Shown here: piece by piece, positions 46,203-55,765 of the stretch
Layout of the letters: each line of letters opens with the position of its first letter
Numbering within the stretch: position 1 is the first letter of the stretch
Assembly (NCBI GenBank): GCA_009760855.2
Contig: WPIO01000015.1
Span: 3,019,001-3,083,000, forward strand
Direction: 5' to 3'
From: Cristatella mucedo
Taxonomy: Eukaryota > Bryozoa > Phylactolaemata > Cristatellidae
DNA length: 64,000 nucleotides
The notes under the pieces: generated by a model
Seen by the model: the letters and a program-made list of their open reading frames with translations, nothing else
Told to the model about the DNA's origin: nothing
Databases searched by the model: none
Made by a program: the position numbers and the translations under genes

Positions 46203-47635
46203 TAGTAGTAATAGTACACTGGATAAAGCGCCCTCAGGGAACTCAATCTCTCTCTAGGCGCTTTACATTTGCTGCAAAGGGCAACACAATTGAATGGTGA
46301 GTGTTATCATCATTGATAAACAACATGAATAACATGGTTAGGGGTGACAGGCCCAGGGTCAGCATGCAAATGTGGTTAGTGGTAGCATGCACAGTGTCAG
46401 CACGAATAAGCACATCAAGGACGAATCACAGGGACCCACTAAATGCTGTGATAAATAGGCGTTTTAAAGTTCTTTTTAAACGTGGTCAAGTCAGGGGATG
46501 TTCTGACGCAAGTCGGGAGGGAGTTCCAGGCTTTGGGGGCATACGAACTAAATGCACGGTCTCCAAAGGATTTGAGGTTTGTACGAGGTATTGGTAAACT
46601 GTTGGATTCCGTAAAGCAGGTAGTACGATGCTTGGCCTGGTGGGGGAGTAGATCTGAGAGATAGGCTGGAGCCAAAGAATGAAAAGTGAGCGACAAGACC
46701 TTGAAGTCAATCCGTTGCTTGACTGGGAGCCAGTGAAGGTCGGCGAGAAGTGCAGTAATGTGGCAACTGCGACGCTCACGACAGACAAGCCTAGCTGCCG
46801 GGTTTTGCACCAGCTGTAATCGCCTGATGGCACATGCTGGTAGGCCAGTAAGCAGTGAGTTGCAGAAGTCGAGACGAGATGTCACGAATGCATGGACCAA
46901 CTTGGACGTTGTATCCTTATCTAAACAAGCTCGAATTTTAGCAATGTTATGAAGCTGAAAATAGGCGGATTTGACTGTGGAGCTGATATGGTCGTCTAAC
47001 GAGAGGTCGCTTTGGAATATGGCACCTAGATTTCGAGCTGATTCAACTGGAGATATGCTGGCAGAGCCAATTTTGAGCTCCAGCCTTTCCAATTTGTGAA
47101 TCACACTGGGTTTGCCCATAACTAGTAAGTTAGTTTTGTCATCGTTTAGTTTTACAAAATTTGCTGCCATCTATTTGCGGATGTCATCAATGCATGCAGC
47201 TAGTGAGTTTAGAGAATTTGAGGTGCTCGAAGGCAGGGAGGGATCAAAGCAAAGGTACAACTGAGTGTCATCCACATAGAAGTGAAAGCCTAGATTGTGT
47301 TTGACAATCACATCAGCAAGAGGGAGAGTATAAACCGTGAAAAGGCCGGATCTAGCCTACTGCTCACGTAGCCCTGAATTACTCCATATTTCAGAGGTAC
47401 TTCAGATGATCTTTGTCCATTCACGTCAATACTCTGGAGTCTCCCACTGAGATAGGACCTGAACCACTACCGAGCAGTGCCAGTGATGCCCAAGCGAGAT
47501 GAGAGGCGCTCTAGAAGAACTTTGTGATCGATGGTGTCAAAAGCTGCCGAAAGATCGAGCAAAACAAGCAGAGACACTCTACCCATGTCTGCATTCCTAA
47601 GTAGGTCGTTGTATACCCTAAAGCCAGCATACCCA
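46203..47635 (-). mobile_element. LINE A copy reaching the reverse transcriptase domain
   Basis: The minus strand runs from the tail at 46203-46280 through a 243-codon C-terminal frame (46439-47170) into decayed RT text: LLDLSAAFDTIDHKVLLERL near 47550, FHFYADDTQLYLCFD near 47260 and LNDDKTNLLVMGKP near 47110. Stops interrupt the catalytic part. The copy sits upstream of the CYHR1 promoter region. Confidence 0.9.
46439..47170 (-). pseudogene. LINE A ORF2 C-terminal region, 243 codons open
   Basis: The frame reads [77 protein letters not shown] and SYAPKAWNSLPTCVRTSP. These are C-terminal motifs of CR1/L2-type LINEs. It lacks the RT core and the apparent start is not a true start, so it is a remnant. 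Confidence 0.85.
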
Positions 47636-47637
47636 GT

Positions 47638-47757
47638 TTACCCAGCAAGCAGTGAGTTACAGAAGTCAAGACGGGATGTCACAAATGCAAGGACCAACTT
47701 AGTTGCGGTATCCCTGTTTAAACAAGCTCGGATTTTAGCAATGTTGTGTATCAATCG
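47638..47757 (-). mobile_element. Second short LINE A fragment, next to the larger copy
   Basis: AGCAGTGAGTTACAGAAGTC to TTTTAGCAATGTTGTGTATC repeats the segment seen at 46852-46950, immediately beyond the 5' limit of the larger copy and in the same orientation. Confidence 0.75.
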
Positions 47758-49190
47758 CCTCATTTTAAGATAATTGCGGTAACTTTACGAAAAAGGGGCA
47801 GCGCGTCATCAATTGTCTCGTCGACATTTATTTAGATGAAAATTGCTGCAGCTTGCAAGATTTCTTGTTTTTCTTTCTAATTTCTTTCTAATTATATATC
47901 AGTTCTGGTGCTTTAGTTGAAATCAACGCGGAGGTGCTCCCGTGCTGAGAATTATTTCCTCCTGATCTCAGCAGGTGTCGTCGCGGTAATGCACTATATT
48001 GTGAATAGCTCGCTATATTATATAGCTCGCTTAATCAACTATTAATCATAATCTTAATCTTAATCTTAATCAAATATAAATCGAATAGCTCGCATAATCA
48101 AAGCAAACAGCAGCGATGAAAATCACGTGCAGCATTGCGGAGCTACGTTGCTGAGATCCTGACTAAGCACTCGTCTTAGGCGCGACCGAAAAGAGCAACA
48201 AGAGCGTCGCGCGAAGCGCGACACGCGAGAGCGCGAGCCCGCCAATGGAAAAGGGGAGAGAGAACTCAGCGTCTCGGGAGGGCGCATTTGAATTACCCCC
48301 GAGTGGCGTTTTCTGTGCGGCGTCTTTTCTTCTTGCGACAACTGCACTATTCAGGCTACGCTTACGATATGGGGGCGCCGGAGATTATTCGGGCCGGCCC
48401 TCAGCCGGGAATTTTTTCAGGTAGAGACTTAAGCGGCCGCGACCACGAGTCGCCGGAATTGTGACGTCGCACAGCATATTTTTCTGTAATGTAGCTCAAC
48501 AGGCCGAGAGCAGATGCACTTTCTTCCAGATGCACCAAATTTACTTGAAACAACGGCGATTCGATATCGGAGGTCTCATAGTGGCAGCTTCTGTGACGGT
48601 TTCCTTTTTATCGTCAGCTTTGCTGCAGCTAATAAGAGCCGAGTAACCACCATCAACCGACGGGAATATAAGCGCCTGACACCCCTTCTAAAAACTTACG
48701 CGGACCGCGGCTTGAACCACAGCCCACAGTAATGAAGGGGAACAAAACCGCGACAGTTCAATAAGGTCGGATCCAACCATAAATAACTAGGGAGCGCTAG
48801 GCAGGACTGGAGTTCTATCTAGGCCATATCTGGCCTAAAGGCCGGAGTTTTCCGACTTCTATCCTAGAGGTTCGTCGGCGTCAACGAAACCACCGCTTTC
48901 GGCTCGGTTTTTCTGTGCCTGTCTGTCTGTGCTACTGGTCTCTCGCTTTTACATCCAAGTAGCTCAGCCTTACGCTCCGTCCGACTCTGCTTCGCTGCCT
49001 TTACTTAGCTCGACACAACTGCTCGCACACGTTGTTTTTTTAAGAGAAGAGAGACCATGGTGGTTGCATATCACACCGACCAGACCTCGTTCGTCTAGCG
49101 CTGAGAGACTCAGACCGAGGCGTCAAGCCTCCTACTTGTGGACGATTTGATCCGATTAACTGTTTGAGTTTATGCGAGGCTTATGCGAGT
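47758..49190. other. Stretch without recognised gene
   Basis: A short AATCTT repeat lies near 48050-48068 and a GC-rich zone with many CGCG motifs at 48170-48470. No frame or element is recognised. Confidence 0.4.
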
Positions 49191-49192
49191 CG

Positions 49193-49282
49193 TTGATCGT
49201 GCTTCCTCTGCAGCAAATGTAAAGTGCCTAGATAGAGATTGAGTTTTCTAAGAGCGCTATATCAAATGTGCTATTATAATCG
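49193..49282 (+). mobile_element. LINE A tail fragment
   Basis: GCAGCAAATGTAAAGTGCCT, AGATTGAGTTTTCTAAGAGC and a CTATTATAAT end are the terminal 80-90 bases of LINE A. Confidence 0.75.
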
Positions 49283-50043
49283 ATGCCTAGTAGTGGCCTC
49301 TTTATTGCGCCTGAAATGGTATCAACTTCGCAGGTGTTGCAATCGTAGGAGCATTCGGGAATTCGCCGAATCTTTCTCACGAAATGGCGGGACCGTGCCT
49401 GATCTCGCCAGTCGTCAATGGACGACACAACCTGTTCATGGCATGCCCCCGGCTTAACTCAGTAGCTGCTGCAGTCCGACCTGCACAAATAATGCAATGC
49501 ACCTGGCTGAGGTTACTTCCGGCAATCCAAGGAGGCGGTTGGCCTACTGACGATGCTGAGCTCGATTTCTGGTCTAATGCCCTGTCCAGCTACAAGTCGG
49601 TCGAGATTGAATTTGGCTGGTGACCGAATTGCGAAAAATCGCAACGCTTACCGAAAGGAGGCGTTACCAAGGTCAAGTTTTGGGCTGCTCGGGCCACTAG
49701 CTAAAGACACGGTAGCCAACGACTCTCAACGAAAGCCAGCGACAAGCAAGCGCAAGTCATATTATTGGCTTGAAATTTTTGGAAGTTGTCGCATTGTTCT
49801 ACCAGTACTTCGTAACTGACATCTGTTACGTTCTTATTGCGAAATACCCCTAAGAAAAAAAATATATATATATATTCGTAAGTAATAATTCTATAATGAG
49901 CGGAACGGAGCGCCAATCAGTAGCTCCTGAGAGCGCGCGTTCGAGTGTGTCGTGGCGCAGCCGGCCTGAAATATTACATATACGGAAATCAGAGTGCTTT
50001 GATACGTCGGTGCATAGCCGCTGCTGACTAGTAGCCGTACCAC
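49283..50043. other. Stretch without recognised gene
   Basis: Frames on both strands of up to about 88 codons show no resemblance to a known family. A short AT run lies near 49861-49876. Confidence 0.35.
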
Positions 50044-50141
50044 GCCGAGCTGGTTTGATCCAGCGGTTAAGGAGCTCGCCCCGACCAAAGTCTGGCTGAG
50101 GTCGTGGGCTCGAGCCCCCGAGGAATGTGTGAAGTGCTCAG
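50044..50141 (+). mobile_element. SINE2 head fragment
   Basis: GCCGAGCTGGTTTGATCCAG, GCGGTTAAGGAGCTCGCCCC and GTGGGCTCGAGCCCCCG are an excellent SINE2 head. The tail stops after GTGAAGTGCTC. Confidence 0.75.
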
Positions 50142-51141
50142 CGATCGTGTCGCGGGTGGTTACCGTTTCCGGTAATTAATTACATATCGCGGTGGTTACA
50201 AGAAAGAGGCCCGATCGCCGCAAGGATTTCAATTTAGTACGAGCGACAAGCTTGGCTAGACGTCGAGGGGCGGGTCCGGATGCCGGATACTGGCGGAGCA
50301 AATAATTCGTATAGGTTAGGCTGCCGCCAGCGAATGAAGCTGCCTGACCTGAGCCTGACAGAAGATCGACTGCAGAATGAATTGAATGAGCGAGTGGAAA
50401 CCAGTGAAGCTCAGACAGACGTGACGTAGAAGCTGCGCCGTCAACGACACGTCAGACGCGGTGCTGAGTTTTGCACTAGTTCCAAACGATTAAGGGCACA
50501 TGGCAAGAGTCCTCAATGGAGGAATTGCCTAATAAATAAAGCAATATAGATGCGATGTCACAAAAACCTTAGTTATTTTGGCTTTCGACTCATATCTAAG
50601 CAAGCCTTGATTTTGGCTATCTTCTTTCGCTGCAAGTAGGCCGCCCACGAGTGTTGAGGTTGCGTGCTAACCAAATGCCAGGTCATATTGGAATTGTGAG
50701 CTAAGATTGTAGTCCCGATGAACCAATCTTGAGGATCGGGCATCCCGGCTTTCGGATGAAATTAAGTTGTCTATAAATATTAGGTTGGCTGTATATTCGC
50801 TAAGGTTCAGGAAGTTAGTAAACATCCAGATGAAAATGTGTTGGATGGAGGCTGAAGATAATCGAATTAGTCGGAGCAATACAGGCCTAAGGTCGAAAGG
50901 TCGAAGGATAGGTAGATCTGGCTACCGTCGGCGTAGAAATGGAAGCCTAGATTGTGTTTGGCGATGATATCGGATAGTTGGAGAGTATAGGTATTGAAAA
51001 TAATGAACCTGAAACCAAAGCCTAAGGTACCCCATACTTTATGAGCTACCCGTATGACCGACTGCAATTTACATCTACATTCCGACCTTTCTTACTGAGG
51101 TAGGACCTGACCCAGTTTAACAATGTGCTAGTGATACCTAA

Positions 51142-51313
51142 AATACTAGCTGATTCGACAGCCTCTTTTGTATAGTGACAGAAGAGCCCTTACGGCTATC
51201 GCCACCGCTTGCAGCGGCGATAAAGGATCGCTCACCATACAATTCGAACCCACGACCTCGGCGCTGAGGTCGTTAAAGCAACCGCCTTACCTAGTGTGCC
51301 ATCACGGCCCACC
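51142..51313 (-). mobile_element. SINE1 full-length copy with 8-bp target duplication
   Basis: ATACCTAA at 51134-51141 is repeated at 51314-51321, and the empty site is seen in the other LINE C copy (CGATACCTAAGCATG near 41262). The SINE has AATACTAGCTGATTCGACAG, CTTGCAGCGGCGATAAAGGA, CAATTCGAACCCACGACCTC and GCAACCGCCTTACCTAGTGT. Confidence 0.93.
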
Positions 51314-51374
51314 ATACCTAAGCAGTGGAGAGGCATTCCAGAAGGATCTGGCGGTCAATAGTGTCAGACGCTAC

Positions 51375-52112
51375 TGTACCCAGGCTAGGTTCGGTTGGCT
51401 GGGTCAGGACGGCTATAATGAGGGTACGGGTCCCTGGCTAGGCCGGGGTCGGACCTACGGCATGGCCGGATGTGCGGTGACGTGAGGTCACTGGGGCTCG
51501 TGGGTGGGAGAAGCTGGCCGAGTATGTCATGGTGTTGGAGGCTCCTGGTCTCGCCGAGCTATGCACCTGGATGGTTGCAGGCGTGCTTCGGCGATGCGGC
51601 CACGCACGCAAGGCGACGAGTATCCAAGGCCCGAGCGGAGCTGGATAGCACGCTCGTTGTTGTGACTTGTATATTCCGCGTCCCCCATGTAGCGCGTTCG
51701 TGACCCCCACCCGTTTGTTGGCGTCTTTCGGTGGAAGCTCTCGACTGTGGTGGTTGTCGACTCGGACTAGCCAAGCAGTTACTCAGCCAGCCGGATCTTT
51801 TACGGTGTACGCTCGTACTGTTGGATTCGGAGTCGGTACAACGGCAGGACTGTGGAAGCCGACTGACCAACTAAAACGTTTGTTCGCGCTTGCTGCGTCG
51901 TCTTGCGCCCTATATAGTGTACTTTGTTTAGGACCATCCCCGTAGACTTGTTTAGTTCCCCTGTTGTTGTTGGCGCATTCGTTATTGTAAAGAGGTTTAA
52001 CCTGACGGCCGCTCGTCTTAACCCTAGCTCAGCGGCATGGCGAGCGTCAGTGTGGCCGGAGTATGGCGGGGAATGGCGGGAATTAGCTTCTGACCCCTGA
52101 AACTCGGCTACA
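51375..52112. mobile_element. Solo LTR of an LTR retrotransposon, 738 bp
   Basis: The element starts TGTACCC and ends GGCTACA, an imperfect terminal inverted repeat with the TG...CA ends of an LTR. It is flanked by CTAC on both sides (51371-51374 and 52113-52116). LINE C sequence is continuous across it. A TATATAG box lies at 51911-51917. It has no coding frame. The 4-bp duplication and single copy fit a solo LTR left by recombination, most simply of a Ty3/Gypsy-type element; its orientation is probably + from the TATA position. Confidence 0.75.
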
Positions 52113-52918
52113 CTACTAAGAGATCTAGGAGAACGAGATTAGAGGCCTTACCGTGAACAGAATTGTTCGGAAGGTCGTTGTAAACCTGAAGCAGAGCAGT
52201 ATCCGTGGATTTATTTGCTCTAACTTCTGATTGGAGATTGCTAACCAGATCTGATGAATTGATGTATTCGATTAGTGGCTCGGCCACCACTCTTTTAGTT
52301 GTCTTAGTTAATGGTGGCAGAATTCGCTTCTCGTGGTCTAGGGTAGGCTCTTTAATGGGCGGACTGACAATCATCCCTGCTCTTAGCTGAGAAGGAACTT
52401 GACCGTCAACCAGGGACATATTTACAATATTTGCTACGATGTGCAGCAACGTGTCTGCCCACTTCACAAGGAAAACTGAAGAGAATGTTTCTAAAGGACT
52501 AATAGATTTTGTGGATAGAGAGACACATTTAGCGGCGAGTTCACAACTGACAGGCGAGAAGGAGGAGGAGGAGGGGGAGAGAGAGAAGACGATAGATGGG
52601 TGGCGACAGCTCGGTAGGGAAGACGCAGGGTCGCTAGAGAAATGTGCACAATCCTCCGTAACCCAGGAAGAATAACCTAACTAACCGGGGGGGGGGAGAC
52701 TTTAGGGAAATGCTCTGCTAAATTGCCTACGGGATCAGTAGGCAGTAAGCTTACTTGTTGACTGAGAAGATAGTGGACGGTGGACATTTAACATTTGTGG
52801 CTCATTCCCCTGCAATTCAAATACTTCTCTATAGAATTTGGACAGGGCTTAGAATATTTGTGGTTTTATAGCCTTGGTCAAACATTTGGCGACGGGTTCA
52901 AAAGAGAGAAGCATGGAC

Positions 52919-53650
52919 GAGGAGGAGGAGGAGGAGGAGGAGGAGGAGGAGGAGGGAGGGAGGAGGAGGAGAGGGAGGAGGAGGAGAGGGAGGAGGAGGA
53001 GGAGGGAGGAGAGAGGAGGAAGAGGAGGGGGAGGGAGGAGGGGAGGAGGAGGAGGAGGAGAAGGAGGAGGAGGAGGAGGAGGAGGAGGAGGAGGAGGAGG
53101 AGGAGGAGAAGGAGGAGGAGGAGGAGGGGGAGGAAAAGGAGGAGGAGGAAGAGGAGGAGAAAGAGGAGGAGGAGGAGGAGAAGAGGAGGAGGAGGAGGAG
53201 GAGGAGGAGGAGGAGGAGGAGGAGGAGGGAGGAGGAGGGAGGAGGAGGAGGAGGAGGAGGAGGAGGAGGAGGAGGAGGGAGGAGGAGGGGAGGAGGAGGA
53301 GGAGGAGGAGAAGGAGGAGAGGAGGAGGAGGAGGAGGAGGAGGAGGAGGAGGAGGAGGAGGAGGAGGAGGAGGAGGAGGAGGAGGAGGAGGAGGAGGAGG
53401 AGGAGGAGGAGGAGGAGGAGGAGGAGGAGGAGGAGGAGGAGAAGGAGGAGGAGGAGGAGGAGGAGGAGGAGGAGAACGAGGAGGAGAACGAGGAGGAGAA
53501 CGAGGAGGAGAACGAGGAGGAGAACGAGGAGGAGAACGAGGAGGAGAACGAGGAGGAGAACGAGGAGGAGAGCGAGGAGGAGAACGAGGAGGAGAACGAG
53601 GAGGAGAACGAGGAGGAGAGCGAGGAGGAGAACGAGGAGGAGAGCGAAGA
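52919..53650. repeat. Giant (GGA)n microsatellite with a derived 12-bp array
   Basis: The stretch 52919-53476 is 558 bases of purines without one pyrimidine, mainly GGA with GGGA, GAA and GGAAAA variants. From about 53470 to 53645 it becomes a 12-base array of GAGGAGAACGAG type, about a dozen units, some with AGC for AAC. The long Arg/Glu/Gly/Ser frames across it on both strands are products of the repeat. Confidence 0.97.
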
Positions 53651-53821
53651 AGATAGCACGGCGGATACAGATACGGAGCGATACGGGAATTGAAGTCCGG
53701 CAGGGAAGGTCACGAGCCGTCCCTAGCCTGTTCTATCTTACCTACAAAGAATATTGAGAAGCGCTCTGCTAAGTCGCTTTTGGGACCAGTGGGCAATACG
53801 CTTGCTTGGGAGTGGTTAGAG

Positions 53822-54104
53822 CAGTGGTTCTCAGCCTTCATAATGCCGAGACCCTTTAATAATACAGCTCCGCACGTTGTGGCGACCCCCAAACTGTAAA
53901 ATTGTTTTCGTTGCTAATGCATAACTGAAAATCTACTACCGTGAATCAAAATGTGAACATCTGATATTCAGGATTTATTTTCATTGTTACAAATTGAACA
54001 TAATTACAGCATAGTGATTAGTCACGAAAACAATATCGGCTCTCAAGACCGTCGGAAATGCGTGTTTTCCGAGATGGTCTTAAGCGACCCCTGTGAAAGG
54101 GTCG
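53822..54104 (+). mobile_element. SPIN-like hAT transposon (non-autonomous), right end missing
   Basis: It begins with the hAT terminus CAGTGGTTCTCAGCCTTCAT. GACCCTTTAATAATACAGCT, TTTTCGTTGCTAATGCATAAC, TTTTCATTGTTACAAATTG, AACATAATTACAGCATAGTG, ATTAGTCACGAAAACAATAT and GCGACCCCTGTGAAAGGGTC follow, all in the order I recall for the SPIN (Space Invaders) consensus. No transposase is present, as in most SPIN copies. After GGGTCG the expected GTCGCGACCC and closing terminal repeat are missing, so the right end is deleted or recombined. The left flank is GGTTAGAG (53814-53821); no second copy of it was seen. Confidence 0.85.
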
Positions 54105-54274
54105 AAAGACGGGACGGGCGAAGATCGGCAAGGGCGGGGCGGAAGCAAGAGCGAGGGAAGAGCGGCGGTTTTGCGGCGTTTCACTTCGAGCGTCGGCCGC
54201 CGAATATACGATTGTTGAAGCCCCCTCGGTGTTCGCGTGTATCGTCCCGCACATTTAAACTACAATAGCTAAGC

Positions 54275-54725
54275 GATTTGAGTCCGAACAACGGGTGGTA
54301 CGATGCTTGGCGGCCTGGTGGGAGAGTCGTTCTGATAGGCAGGCTAGAAGCCAGAGAATGAAAAGTGTTGTGTGACGGTGTCTCCGGCGGCGGCTGCTGT
54401 TCTTGTGAGTCTCACGGAGACACACGAACGCACGTGCGCGGTGAATGAGACTCGATCTTTATTCCCTCAACAGGTACTAAATATACAAGCTGGCTGGCTC
54501 ACCACAGATAAGGGCATCTGTGGTGGGCCACATGCTTACATCAAAGGCCGGGTGCTGCACCGAGTCAATTGCAGAACCACCTGCTGCAGGTGGGGGCATA
54601 CATTAGTGGCCGAGGCTGCTGTGCTAATTACAATAGCAGAAGCAACAGGCTCGCACAACAAGGGACCTAAAAGTAAGTGGCAGATCCTTAAAGTCAATAC
54701 GATGCCTGATACTTAAAAAGCCTAG
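54275..54725 (-). mobile_element. LINE A fragment split by a 295-bp insert
   Basis: CAACGGGTGGTACGATGCTT, GGCCTGGTGGGAGAGT and AAGCCAGAGAATGAAAAG (to 54365) continue after the insert as AGGGACCTAAAAGTAAGTGG from 54661. The same text is continuous at 27655-27745. Confidence 0.75.
54366..54660. mobile_element. Small solo LTR or fold-back element
   Basis: It begins TGTTGTG and ends CACAACA, a perfect 7-bp terminal inverted repeat with TG...CA ends. It also contains two internal hairpins: GTGTCTCCG (54378) with CGGAGACAC (54415), and CACCACAGAT (54500) with ATCTGTGGTG (54516). The flanks show only a short AAG/AGG similarity. LTR and MITE readings both fit. Confidence 0.5.
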
Positions 54726-55765
54726 ATTAGATTGAGATCCTTGCAAACTATCGCCCAGTTTCCTTTCTTCCTTTTTTGTCAAAGATTCTTAAGCAAATTG
54801 TTGCTAAGAAGCTGGTAGCACGCATTGAAAAGAATGAAATTTCAGAACATCTTTAATCGGGGTTCAAGCGGCAGTACTTCACTGAAACTGCTCTCCTCTG
54901 TGTGGCCAATGAATCCTGTGCAGCAACAATGACGGAAATGTCACGTGCCCTAGCTCTGCTAGATCTACCAACTGCATTCGACACCGTTAATCACGATATA
55001 CTACTTGAACGATTGAGAAAAACGATCGGTCTGGCAGACGAGGCACTGGCTTGGTTTTAGTCGCACTTGTCCGATCGTGTTCAATCCGTGTCATGCTTGG
55101 GGTCAAGTCTCCTTAATCAGACGTCACCTGTGGAGTCCCTCAAGGGTCCGTCCTTTGCTGTTCTTCCTTTATACTCAACCACGGGAAAAGTGATTCTCGC
55201 CCATGGAATAGGATCACTTTTAAGCTGACGATACCCAGCTGTATTTGTCGTTTACAAATCGTCGGAATCTGTTGCTGCGATTGATAAACTAAATGATTGA
55301 CTTGCAGACATTCGATCCTGGATGTCGGCAAATTTCCTTAAACTAACGAGGATAAAACAGAACTGATGCTCACAGGACATCCTAAGCGTGTAGCTGGATA
55401 AAAAGGCTTTGCTCTTCTAATAGGTGATGCTGATGGGCGACCATCACCTTGTGGTCGGAATGTAGGTGTCGTCTTCGACAACTGCCAAAATTTTGGAAGA
55501 TTTGTTAAGAAGACTGTTTCAACAGCTAACCATCACGTCCGATCCCTAATTAAGACTAGAAACTGTCTTCCATCGTGGCTTGCAAACAATTTAGCAAGCT
55601 CCTTACTTCTGTCTCGGCTAGTTTATTGTAACTCCCTTTTGGCTGAGCTACCGAAAACAGCCAATTCAGCTTTCGATGAACATGGCTGCAAGGCTAGTTT
55701 ACAAATCCCAGAGGCTTGATCATGTGTTTCCTTTGCTGAAAGAACTTGGATGGCTGTCGGTTGAT
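54726..55765 (+). mobile_element. LINE B, decayed copy, part 1
   Basis: The + strand reads as broken RT text: ANYRPVSFLPF near 54745, a GFKRQ segment near 54865, a decayed LLDLxxAFDTVNHD segment near 54960 and LADEALAWF near 55035, then the C-terminal CNSLLAELP and KELGWLSVD up to 55765. It is interrupted here by LINE A and resumes at 57053. Confidence 0.85.

Larger units (their letters stand above)
50165..53821 (-). mobile_element. LINE C, large broken copy with several insertions
   Basis: It shares ordered blocks with 40430-42290. Minus-strand coding traces include VPSQLRAGMIVSPPIKEP and STDTALLQVYNDL (52200-52420), which correspond to RT blocks before the catalytic core, and HNLGFHFYADGSQIYL near 50950, a decayed YADD region. 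It is interrupted by a SINE1 (51142-51313), a solo LTR (51375-52112) and a giant GGA tract (52919-53650), and is followed by a SPIN-like element. Confidence 0.75.

Noticed and set aside
52795-53757. 320-codon + strand frame and similarly long frames on both strands (poly-Arg, poly-Gly, poly-Ser)
   Set aside because: They are translations of the GGA microsatellite. All frames are open because the repeat contains no stop triplet.
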